A DNA stretch of 64,000 bases from NCBI GenBank assembly GCA_028824575.1, contig JAPPDN010001023.1:27906-91905 (forward strand), given 5' to 3'. Position numbers and translations under genes: made by a program. Position 1 is the first letter of the stretch, and every line of letters starts with the position of its first letter. Positions 54,210-61,267 of this stretch are shown in pieces. The DNA comes from Candidatus Poribacteria bacterium. Its GTDB lineage: Bacteria; Poribacteria; WGA-4E; WGA-3G. The notes under the pieces were generated by a model, which was not told where the DNA came from, did no database searches, and was given only the letters and a program-made list of their open reading frames with translations.

Positions 54210-54300
54210 AAGCAACAACCTCCGCCAAGAGGTTGGGGAGGAGGAACCATTCCCTTGAGAGGGAATTTGGCAGAGATTCCTCCACACCGAAGCTTAGATA
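54210..54300 (-). ncRNA. Hairpin-rich transcribed leader (candidate structured RNA)
   Basis: Three stems are readable: AACCTC/GAGGTT around the CGCCAA loop (about 54219-54236), ATTCCCT/AGGGAAT with a TGAG-type loop (about 54249-54267), and an outer GGAGGAA/TTCCTCC (about 54239-54285) enclosing the second. They lie downstream of a good minus-strand promoter and upstream of the Rep-like gene. A copy-number or attenuation RNA, or a transposon-end scaffold, is possible. Confidence 0.4.
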
Positions 54301-54356
54301 GGGAGTGCCAAGAAAATAGCACTCAGAATGTCTGTCTCCAGAACATTCCATAGATA

Positions 54357-54386
54357 ATTATACCCGACTTCTTGTGAAAAAGTCAA
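54357..54386 (-). promoter_or_regulatory. Sigma-70-type promoter reading towards the Rep-like gene
   Basis: On the minus strand TTGACT (54386-54381) and TATAAT (54362-54357) are separated by 18 bp. This is a near-consensus housekeeping promoter, with the copy of the 71-bp element just upstream of it. Transcription would start near 54350 and pass through the hairpin-rich leader. Confidence 0.6.
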
Positions 54387-54421
54387 GAAGAAATATCTTT
54401 TTCCTTATAGTGATACTTACT

Positions 54422-54493
54422 GATATACTTAAAGACTTAACTTTTATGCAGAAAACGTGCAAGATTGACAAAAATATGAAAAAAACTGAATTT
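54422..54493 (-). repeat. 71-bp element, copy 2 (shared with 40543-40613)
   Basis: This is the inverted counterpart of the 40.5-kb element; GATATACTTAAAGACTTAA, GAAAACGTGCAAGATTGACA and ACTGAATTT are conserved. It lies 40-110 bp upstream of the -35 box of the Rep promoter. Confidence 0.75.
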
Positions 54494-54528
54494 ATAGTAG
54501 GGTCAATAATTACTTGGACACTCTGATT

Positions 54529-54585
54529 GTAGCGCAAACTTTTAGTTTGCGTGCCACCCCCGCACAAACTAAAAGTTTATGCTAC
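54529..54585. repeat. Palindromic repeat (GTAGCGCAAACTTTTAGTTT family)
   Basis: GTAGCGCAAACTTTTAGTTT (54529-54548), continuing GCG, is nearly the reverse complement of 54561-54585 (CGCACAAACTAAAAGTTTAT, GCTAC). There is a short C-rich loop. It is a REP/MITE-like hairpin, different in sequence from the one at 38.7 kb. Confidence 0.6.
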
Positions 54586-54712
54586 GAATGTTCACTTATT
54601 TTTCGGTTTTACTATAATTCTGAAGATCAGAGAAATCGAGGGGAAATGTGGAAGGGGGCATCTCACCGAGAAAATTGTTGGAAAGGCTTGCTCCGCAACA
54701 CCGCTGCACGTG

Positions 54713-55534
54713 CTATGTTTGCTCGGAAATGGCTCTATCAACCCTTAAACTCACTAAACTCATAACCAAATGCTTCGCTACAACGAAAACAACGAAATAC
54801 ATCCCTAAGAAAAAGATAATACTCGAAAAAAACGCCTCCACACACACTGATAACTGCAGTGAAACCCATACGGTCAGAAAACCAGTAATCGCATAATAAA
54901 CGGGCGTTCTCGGAACACACGACACCAATTTCCCCAGCACAGTGAACACGCTCAATACCATAACCAGACGCACAAATCCATCCGGCTGCCACCCTAGCCA
55001 GTCCGACAGATACGTCAACCCAGAACTGACACCGATCAGGAGAAGCACGTTAAAGCATTGCTCAAGGAGTGCGGATTTCTCGAAATTTGACATCACAAAA
55101 CTCTGGAAAAGCAACAACTTGTCGCGTTTTAGGGCGAATCTGAAAAAGAGGTACACCAGCACGGCTACCGAATACGGGAGGATGATGTTCAGCGCAAGGA
55201 TCAACGGGGGAAAACTGAACGTCCCGTCCAGGCGTGTCAATAGCGATCGCGGAAAGACCAGACATAACCCGCAAAGCAATTTTGAATCCCCAGGCGAGAA
55301 AATACCGAACCAATACACCCCAAACGCCATAAAACCGATCCCTAAAAAAAGCAACAACACATAAATCGGCGCTGTCATACGAAGATACCATGCCATCAAT
55401 GTGCTCAACGTCCGCGCATGAAGCAGCCCCAGCGAACAAACATTGCGGATCCGCCCCGTCTTCAGGTCGGTATAACCCGCATACCCACGGAAAGTAGGGA
55501 CTAACGATAGAAGAACGCTCTCGTAGTGTGACAT
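54713..55534 (-). CDS. Prepilin peptidase-like protein (A24 family)
   Basis: The start at MSHYESVLLSLVPTF is fixed by AAAGGAG; the longer frame from 55600 has none. The 273-aa protein has about seven transmembrane helices. Two aspartates sit as in A24 GxGD proteases: Asp23 in GYTDLKTGRIRN (compare D-x-x-x-x-x-I-P-N) and Asp83 in FSPGDSKLL (compare GxGDxK). The second site reads P-G-D rather than G-x-G-D, and the protein is longer than CpaA/TadV (about 150 aa). It lies just downstream of the 90-aa Cys-rich peptide with a Flp-like leader, its obvious candidate substrate. The acidic-protease role is inferred. Confidence 0.65.
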   Translation of the reverse strand: MSHYESVLLSLVPTFRGYAGYTDLKTGRIRNVCSLGLLHARTLSTLMAWYLRMTAPIYVLLLFLGIGFMAFGVYWFGIFSPGDSKLLCGLCLVFPRSLLTRLDGTFSFPPLILALNIILPYSVAVLVYLFFRFALKRDKLLLFQSFVMSNFEKSALLEQCFNVLLLIGVSSGLTYLSDWLGWQPDGFVRLVMVLSVFTVLGKLVSCVPRTPVYYAITGFLTVWVSLQLSVCVEAFFSSIIFFLGMYFVVFVVAKHLVMSLVSLRVDRAISEQT

Positions 55535-55633
55535 CGGTGTCTCCTTTTCATGAAACCTGTATGCCTCAACCCCGGTAGGTGCGATTTCATGAAGTTTCAA
55601 AAAATATTTCGGTAATTCTCTATTTCCCCCGAC

Positions 55634-55662
55634 CCGGTAGGTGTGGTTTCTAACCGCACCGG
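55634..55662. repeat. Short palindrome CCGGTAGGTGTGGTTT-x-AACCGCACCGG
   Basis: The hairpin is GGTGTGGTT / AACCGCACC with a TCT loop and CCGG ends. Partial copies lie nearby (CCCCGGTAGGTGCGATTTC at about 55569 and AACCGCACCGGAG at about 55705). It is a dispersed palindromic repeat lying between the peptidase and peptide genes. Confidence 0.5.
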
Positions 55663-55749
55663 CATCGTTGGGAAATTACCAAATTAATAAATTAATCTTC
55701 ATTTAACCGCACCGGAGATTATTAGAAAATTACTTACCCGGACCACGAG

Positions 55750-56022
55750 TCAAACGCATTTGTCTACCCACTCCCCATTGCATTCGGTCCCTTGCAGCGT
55801 TCCCTCACACACCTCTTCACAACTTTCCCACAAGTTACAGTCAAAGTCACTATCACACTCTTCTTTTCCAGAATCATAAGAATGTGCAGAAGGCGGCAGC
55901 AGGGCTTGCGCTAACAGCACGCTCCCACTTGCTATGCCTAATACCAAGGGTGTTTTCAGACCGACACGTCCCTCTTCAGATGTCAGAAATTGCTTAATTT
56001 TTCCACGAAGTTTAGTTTTCAT
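55750..56022 (-). CDS. 90-aa Cys-rich peptide with Flp-prepilin-like leader (candidate precursor)
   Basis: The start at MKTKLRGKIKQFLTSEEG is supported by AAGGAGA 9 nt upstream; a longer open frame to 56268 is spurious. The leader FLTSEEGRVGLK (12-23) matches FVRSETGSVGVK of the 64-aa peptide. A hydrophobic segment (about 24-45, PLVLGIASGSVLLAQALLPP) follows. The mature part has six cysteines (56, 62, 68, 72, 81, 89), which could form three disulfides. Cleavage after Gly18 (prepilin-like) or near SAHS (Sec-like) is possible. The A24-peptidase-like gene lies 215 bp downstream on the same strand. I infer an exported disulfide-rich peptide. Confidence 0.65.
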   Translation of the reverse strand: MKTKLRGKIKQFLTSEEGRVGLKTPLVLGIASGSVLLAQALLPPSAHSYDSGKEECDSDFDCNLWESCEEVCEGTLQGTECNGEWVDKCV

Positions 56023-56414
56023 CTCGAATTTCTCCTTTTTGTAATGTGCTATTATCAGGATGGGGCTCCTCACCACGATGGACGGAAACCCGTTGCCGGT
56101 GCTCATCGTATTGCACGTTGGAGTAAATCTACACGCTGGAACGGGTAATAAAGTTTTCCAGGCGATACCCTTCAGTGCTTTAAACTTAAAGACACCGTTA
56201 TAGGCGAAAAGGGTGCATAGTGCTAAAAAAGTCTTAAAGGTTTTAATTCCGTTCACCGATCCCTCCACAGCGAATAACAGAAAAAATTCCGAAAAAACAG
56301 ATACATTCTATGCTACACTCAAAGGCAATTAACATGCCGTGTGGGGCTCCGGAACAAAATTGAATTGGCGTTAAAATAAAAAAAATCTGCATTTCCTAAA
56401 TATTTTTGATACAG

Positions 56415-56455
56415 ATGCACCCTTTTGAAAATAAATTGTGTCTTTTAATTTTAAA
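56415..56455 (+). promoter_or_regulatory. Conserved ATGCACCC-N14-TGTGTC motif, copy B
   Basis: ATGCACCC begins at 56415 and TGTGTC at 56437. TTTTAATTTTAAAG follows. It lies 72 bp upstream of the sigma/propeller fusion gene, suggesting autoregulation by an ECF-type sigma. Confidence 0.6.
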
Positions 56456-56526
56456 GAGGGGTGGACTGCTCTTAAGATTTCGGATTTTAAGAGGGGTTCA
56501 TTGACCAAAAAGATGGGAGAATTCTG

Positions 56527-59457
56527 ATGGTAGATAACGACGTTCAACTGATTCGCAGAATTTTGTCGGGCGACGATGAAGCGTTCAGTACATTAATGCG
56601 GAAGCACCAAAAAGGCGTTCACGCGCTGATCTGGCGGAAAATTGGGGACTTTCAAATCGCTGAGGAAATTACCCAAGATACCTTTATCCAGGTTTACAAA
56701 AAACTCGGGACCCTCGACGATCCCAAACGATTTTCCGGCTGGCTTTATGTCATCGCGAATCGCCTCTGTATTAATTGGCTCCAACGCGATAAGGTAAAAA
56801 TGGATAAGTTGAATACACAATCCTTCGAGGATACACATCCAGAGGAAATAGAAGAGGCCTCTCACCTACACCATGCGTCACATCAACGTGAAGCTGAAGC
56901 CGAGAGTCGTCGACGGAATCTCGTAAAAACGCTTTTGGAGAAACTCCCGGAGAGCGAACGCACTGTCGTGACGCTTTACTTTCTCGGTGAAATGACGGCC
57001 AAAGAGATCGGCAATTTTTTAGGCGTATCCATCAACACAATTAAGAGCCGACTCCGCCGGGCGCGCAAACGTCTCCAAGAAGAGGAAGCCTTGGTCCAAG
57101 AAACGCTTAGGGGTGTGCAATTGTCTGACAGTCTCACTGAGAATGTGATGCGACACATTGCCGAGCTGAGCCCACCCGCGCCACCCCCGTCTAAGAAACC
57201 CTTACTTCCTTTGGCGGCACTCGGTGCCGTAGCCGTCTTGGCGGTCCTCTTCGGTATCGGGGGGCAATATCTCCTCCGGTTTCAGGCACCATACAGTTTC
57301 GATGCCGACGCTGAGCCTACCATCGAAATCGTTGATGAACTCGTCTACCTTGAGATTCTCGCCAAACCCGCAGTGCGGAACCGGAGCGGCAGAACGATCG
57401 CACCCGGTGAAAACAGCGGTGCCGGGATGCAAACCGCCGAGCCTCACTTCACCGCAAACGCAGCGGACGACACGGGGGCCGACTCACAGTGGACACAGGC
57501 AATCGGCCCGACAGGCAGTATTGTCTACAATATCTTTGAAGCCGCTGACGGAACCCTCTACGCTGCCGCAAAAACAGGGCTCTATAAATTGACACCCGAG
57601 GCAACATGGGTGCTTCTTAACGCTGACATCCCGATTGGACAGTACCGAATCCCTATCACCGAGCACCACGGCACCCTCTATACCGTCTCCGCTGATGAAG
57701 TGTTGGCTTCAGAAAATGGGGGTGAGACTTGGGATGCCCTTGGCGCGCGCCCAAAGGGCATCGCGAATGGACTCATCATCACCGAGTCACCCGAGACAGA
57801 AGGTATCACCCTGTCCCTCGCCCTTCAAGAGAAAGGCATCTTCCGATCTACCGATACCGGTCAGCACTGGATGCCCCTCACCACCGGATTGACAGGGAAA
57901 CGGATTTATACCCTCGCTGCCATCGGAAATACCTTATTCGCTGGCACCAACCAAGGCCTCTATCGGCTCGATTCAAACGAATGGCACCCATTGCTCACAG
58001 ACGCAGCCGATGCCATCTACGCCGTGACCGTTGACGGAAGCGACCTGTATGTCGGAATGGGTCGAGATGTCGAGAGGTCGGTATCCAGGAGACTCAGGCG
58101 CCCTAAATCCATAGACAAAAGAATCTTCCACTCCGCGGATCTTGGAGCGTCATGGACGGACATAACGCCTATAGATGAATCCCAAGTGATGCATCTCGAC
58201 TCCGGCCTACAGATTTTGGCTGTAGATAAAACGCTCTTCGTCCTCGGCGTAACCGAATTTCGATCCGGGGATGGCGGGAAAACCTGGACACGCCTCAGAT
58301 CTAACATAAGTTCAAAGGACACATCGAGATTCCCAGCGATCGCTATCGATGCGAATACATTTTACAAAGTCGATCCGCACGGAATCAGCCGCACCACCGA
58401 TGCCGGTGAGTCCTGGCACCCGCTTGTAAACGGGATGACAGGTCCCAGAACATACGACTTAATTGCCCTGAATCAGAGACTCTATATGCATATCGGTGGA
58501 CACCTGGTCCACTCCACCGATGCCGGTCAGACCTGGCAACGCCTGCGCTTCAATACCGATGCGCCGACACCCACATTGGATCCCGATTTTTATGCACGCA
58601 TAAGACTCACAACTGCCAATAATCGCCTCTATGGCATTTCAATTGTGGAGAACAGACCGAGTCTTTTCCGAACATCCGATGCCGGAGATGAACTCATCCC
58701 CCTCCAAGGGGTCCCCGCTTTTGAACCCGAGCCACCCCCAGCCAGGGCAAGCGATAGGTTGCGTCTATCGAGAAAAGTAGGTTTAAGAATCAAAGCCTTC
58801 GCTGTCTGGGGTGAGACGTTTTACGCGAAATATCAGGAGAAACTTTACAAATGGCACCCCGGAGATACCGAATGGACAGACACAGGACTTGCCGATCTCG
58901 ACTTTCTATCTTCTATCTTGGCTGTTTCTGGGGAAACTGTCTACATCAGTAAGCCGTACGGTAAGCCGCGCGGAACATTGTTTCAATCTTTAGACGGCGG
59001 AGACTCTTGGAAAGACATCACTGCAAGGCTGCCGAGCGGATCCACACGTTCTTTAGACGACGGAGATGTCTTGAAACACAAGGGCATACTGACGAGAAGC
59101 CACTTCACACGTTTTAAGGAGATGACCTTCATCGGTTCAGCCGTTTGTATCGCAACCGACACAGGTGTCCTCACCTCACACACCGGAGAACACTGGCGGG
59201 TTATCACAGATAAAAACCGGATGCCCATCGTCATAGAAAAATTCGCTACAGACGGCACAACCCTCTACGGGGTCAGCAAGAACGGTGCCTACCGCTTCAA
59301 TGCTGCCGGAGACTGGGAACTGATTTCCTCAGAGGTTCCCAACGGTTCGATTCAATCTCTCGTTATCAGTAACAATCGACTTTACATCGCAACCTCCAGC
59401 GACGGCATATTCCACATCTCGCTTGAGGAGCAGATCGATATCGCCAACTCGTTCTAA
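56527..59457 (+). CDS. ECF sigma-70 factor fused to a transmembrane helix and an Asp-box beta-propeller
   Basis: Residues 1-190 form an ECF sigma factor: sigma2 with FSTLMRKHQKGVHALIWRKI and RFSGWLYVIANRLCINWL, sigma4 with LPESERTVVTLYFLGEMTAK and NTIKSRLRRARKRL. A Pro-rich linker and one transmembrane helix (about 226-247, LPLAALGAVAVLAVLFGIGG) lead to a large extracytoplasmic domain. This carries at least seven Asp-box/BNR-type motifs (e.g. SENGGETWDAL, STDTGQHWMPL, SADLGASWTDI, SGDGGKTWTRL, TTDAGESWHPL, STDAGQTWQRL, SLDGGDSWKDI), i.e. a YCF48/sortilin-like propeller. It probably senses a ligand outside and controls RNA polymerase inside, by release or at the membrane. No separate anti-sigma gene is adjacent. 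Confidence 0.88.
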   Translation: MVDNDVQLIRRILSGDDEAFSTLMRKHQKGVHALIWRKIGDFQIAEEITQDTFIQVYKKLGTLDDPKRFSGWLYVIANRLCINWLQRDKVKMDKLNTQSFEDTHPEEIEEASHLHHASHQREAEAESRRRNLVKTLLEKLPESERTVVTLYFLGEMTAKEIGNFLGVSINTIKSRLRRARKRLQEEEALVQETLRGVQLSDSLTENVMRHIAELSPPAPPPSKKPLLPLAALGAVAVLAVLFGIGGQYLLRFQAPYSFDADAEPTIEIVDELVYLEILAKPAVRNRSGRTIAPGENSGAGMQTAEPHFTANAADDTGADSQWTQAIGPTGSIVYNIFEAADGTLYAAAKTGLYKLTPEATWVLLNADIPIGQYRIPITEHHGTLYTVSADEVLASENGGETWDALGARPKGIANGLIITESPETEGITLSLALQEKGIFRSTDTGQHWMPLTTGLTGKRIYTLAAIGNTLFAGTNQGLYRLDSNEWHPLLTDAADAIYAVTVDGSDLYVGMGRDVERSVSRRLRRPKSIDKRIFHSADLGASWTDITPIDESQVMHLDSGLQILAVDKTLFVLGVTEFRSGDGGKTWTRLRSNISSKDTSRFPAIAIDANTFYKVDPHGISRTTDAGESWHPLVNGMTGPRTYDLIALNQRLYMHIGGHLVHSTDAGQTWQRLRFNTDAPTPTLDPDFYARIRLTTANNRLYGISIVENRPSLFRTSDAGDELIPLQGVPAFEPEPPPARASDRLRLSRKVGLRIKAFAVWGETFYAKYQEKLYKWHPGDTEWTDTGLADLDFLSSILAVSGETVYISKPYGKPRGTLFQSLDGGDSWKDITARLPSGSTRSLDDGDVLKHKGILTRSHFTRFKEMTFIGSAVCIATDTGVLTSHTGEHWRVITDKNRMPIVIEKFATDGTTLYGVSKNGAYRFNAAGDWELISSEVPNGSIQSLVISNNRLYIATSSDGIFHISLEEQIDIANSF

Positions 59458-59582
59458 ACCTTCACCGCACCCCTACCCCCCGGTTCTTTTTTTCCCCGAA
59501 TACGGGTGGCAATTCAGAATCGGGGGATTCCCAATTGCCACTTGCCACCCGGCGATTGCTGCCGACTTCCATTTCTCAGAGT

Positions 59583-59623
59583 ATGCACCCTTTTGGACAC
59601 AAAATGTGTCCTTAAATTATAAA
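59583..59623 (+). promoter_or_regulatory. Conserved ATGCACCC-N14-TGTGTC motif, copy C
   Basis: ATGCACCC begins at 59583 and TGTGTC at 59605, followed by CTTAAATTATAAAA. It is 126 bp after the sigma fusion stop and upstream of the small HTH gene, from which it is separated by a MITE copy. Confidence 0.6.
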
Positions 59624-59733
59624 AAGCAACGCGTAGATACGACTTTAACGGCAAGCTCCGTTCGCGCGACGCGTAGAACCCTTTCATGGAGCTTACCTCA
59701 CATTTACGAAAGTTTGGACAATTTGAGGATTTA

Positions 59734-59867
59734 TGGTGAATTATATAAATAAGTTTACATTTACAAATCGTAGTCCCTTACCGAAACCGTGGAATTCCCC
59801 CCTGATAAGGGGGGTTAGGGGGGTTAGATGTTGTTGGATGCTGTCTAAGTAATTCTAAAATCTACCA
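59734..59867. mobile_element. 134-bp MITE, copy 1
   Basis: The element starts TGGTGAATTATATAAATAAG and ends TCTAAGTAATTCTAAAATCT plus ACCA, imperfect terminal inverted repeats. The core AATTCCCCCCTGATAAGGGG followed by GGTTAGGGGGGTTA is identical to copy 2. Flanking TA dinucleotides could be a target duplication. It separates motif C from the small HTH gene. Confidence 0.75.
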
Positions 59868-59892
59868 TAAATACGAACAGAGGACTAAAAAC

Positions 59893-60297
59893 ATGGATTC
59901 AAACTATAGGTATAAAGATGCACGTCTGAAGCCTAAAATCGCCAAAGCCATCATCTTAGAACAGTTTGCCGGAAAAACCATGAGCAGACGAGAGATTGAT
60001 GCTGCCGTTATCCAACACCATGAATCAAACGGAGGGCTTCCGTCAACGGCTAAGACAAACCCTATCAAAGCGGCGCTTAGATATTTAAAAGACAAGAATT
60101 TTGCCGAAAATGTTTCCAGCGGTTCAGGCAGCACGTGGCGAATTTTTGAGAATCCCAAACCTGTTTCCGAACCCTTGGGTACCCAACGGCTTATCGAAAT
60201 GATTAAAGCAGAAATCCAATATCTCACAACGCTGATGAAATCCTTTGAACATCGAGTCGCCGAACTTGAAGCGATACTCACCAAAGAAAATCAATAG
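59893..60297 (+). CDS. Small winged-helix-like DNA-binding protein with coiled-coil tail
   Basis: The 134-aa protein has a basic N-terminus (YRYKDARLKPKIAKAIILEQ) followed by TMSRREIDAAVIQHHES and NPIKAALRYLKDKNFAENVS, which reads like a winged helix (about 10-85). The C-terminus (about 95-132, QRLIEMIKAEIQYLTTLMKS) is a coiled coil. No family is recognised. It is bracketed by two 134-bp MITE copies and lies between two sigma genes, so a local regulator is plausible. Confidence 0.6.
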   Translation: MDSNYRYKDARLKPKIAKAIILEQFAGKTMSRREIDAAVIQHHESNGGLPSTAKTNPIKAALRYLKDKNFAENVSSGSGSTWRIFENPKPVSEPLGTQRLIEMIKAEIQYLTTLMKSFEHRVAELEAILTKENQ

Positions 60298-60393
60298 TAT
60301 TTCGCAAGAGCATCAGCTTATGGGGAGGTCCCTAATAGCCCGGCATCCTCCCCGCCTCCCTGTCCATATCCGTTACCACCGTTCTCCAATCCT

Positions 60394-60527
60394 TGGTGAA
60401 TTATATAAATAAGTAGACTTATGCAAGTCAATGTATCCTGAGCAAGACCACTAATTCCCCCCTGATAAGGGGGGTTAGGGGGGTTAAGTCCTCATCTGTA
60501 ATGTCTAAGTAATTCTAAAATCTACCA
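60394..60527. mobile_element. 134-bp MITE, copy 2
   Basis: It has the same length, ends and C-rich/G-rich core as copy 1 (TGGTGAATTATATAAATAAG at the left; TCTAAAATCTACCA at the right). The parts between the ends and the core have diverged. It lies 43 bp upstream of promoter-like motif D. Confidence 0.75.
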
Positions 60528-60569
60528 CTGTTGCTGTCCCGTGAGAGCTCAAGACGATTCTTCCGCAGT

Positions 60570-60610
60570 ATGCACCCTTTTCGCCCAAAGTTGTGTCCTT
60601 AATTGTAAAA
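60570..60610 (+). promoter_or_regulatory. Conserved ATGCACCC-N14-TGTGTC motif, copy D
   Basis: ATGCACCC begins at 60570 and TGTGTC at 60592, followed by CTTAATTGTAAAAG. The ECF sigma gene starts 53 nt further on. This supports autoregulation of a sigma factor through this motif. Confidence 0.6.
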
Positions 60611-60649
60611 GGGAGTAACACTTTATACACTGACATTCGGGAGGCAAAT

Positions 60650-61267
60650 ATGAAGGCGACTTTAACGGAACGTGGAAAACTCGATTGTCTTGATGAGCCC
60701 CAACTCATCACGCGAATTCAGAAGGGCGATACAGAGGCGTTTACGCCTATCGTGCTTATGTATCGAGAAAGAATCTATAAACTGATTTACCGATGGGTTC
60801 ACCACCACGAAACAGCGGAGGATCTCTGCCAAGAAGTATTCCTGAAAGCCTGGCAGGCGTTGCCGGGGTTCAGAGGCGGCTCTTTAATCTATAGTTGGCT
60901 CTACCGAATTGCTGTCAATTGCTGTAAAGATTTCTTGCGCAGCCAACGTAAACAAATTGTATTTGCGTGTGAGGCACTCCCCGATAACCCAGATGATGTG
61001 ATCCGAACAACACGGATGCACCCCAGTCCAGATGAAATCCTTGAAAAGGAGGAACTCAGAAGCATCGTAAGCGAGTGTGTGCGTCAACTTCCGTCTCCCC
61101 AGCGCCGCGTTTTTTATCTCCATTACCGAGAGGGGTACTCGATAAAAGAGATCGCCGCACACTTGAAAAAGCCGGAAGGTACCATTAAATCGCACTTATA
61201 TCACGCCCGTCAAAAGCTCCAGCACATGCTACGACCTTACCTAACACACGAGGAGACACTCCCATGA
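60650..61267 (+). CDS. ECF sigma-70 factor
   Basis: The start at MKATLTERGKLDCL follows GGGAGG at about 6 nt; the open frame from 60593 lies inside the promoter motif. The 205-aa protein has sigma2 (FTPIVLMYRERIYKLIYRWV, TAEDLCQEVFLKAWQAL, YSWLYRIAVNCCKDFLRSQ) and sigma4 (LPSPQRRVFYLHYREGYSIK, EGTIKSHLYHARQKLQ). It is free of extra domains. The stop overlaps the start of the nucleotidyltransferase gene (ATGA), so the two are translationally coupled, an unusual partner for a sigma factor. Confidence 0.92.
   Translation: MKATLTERGKLDCLDEPQLITRIQKGDTEAFTPIVLMYRERIYKLIYRWVHHHETAEDLCQEVFLKAWQALPGFRGGSLIYSWLYRIAVNCCKDFLRSQRKQIVFACEALPDNPDDVIRTTRMHPSPDEILEKEELRSIVSECVRQLPSPQRRVFYLHYREGYSIKEIAAHLKKPEGTIKSHLYHARQKLQHMLRPYLTHEETLP

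Noticed and set aside
54008..54322. 104-codon minus-strand ORF over the hairpin-rich leader
   Set aside because: It is read straight through RNA-like stems and has no ribosome-binding site; the structure explains the open frame better.
56023..56268. N-terminal extension of the Cys-rich peptide to 172 aa
   Set aside because: The strong AAGGAGA site lies directly before the internal ATG, and the extension has no sensible composition or signal.
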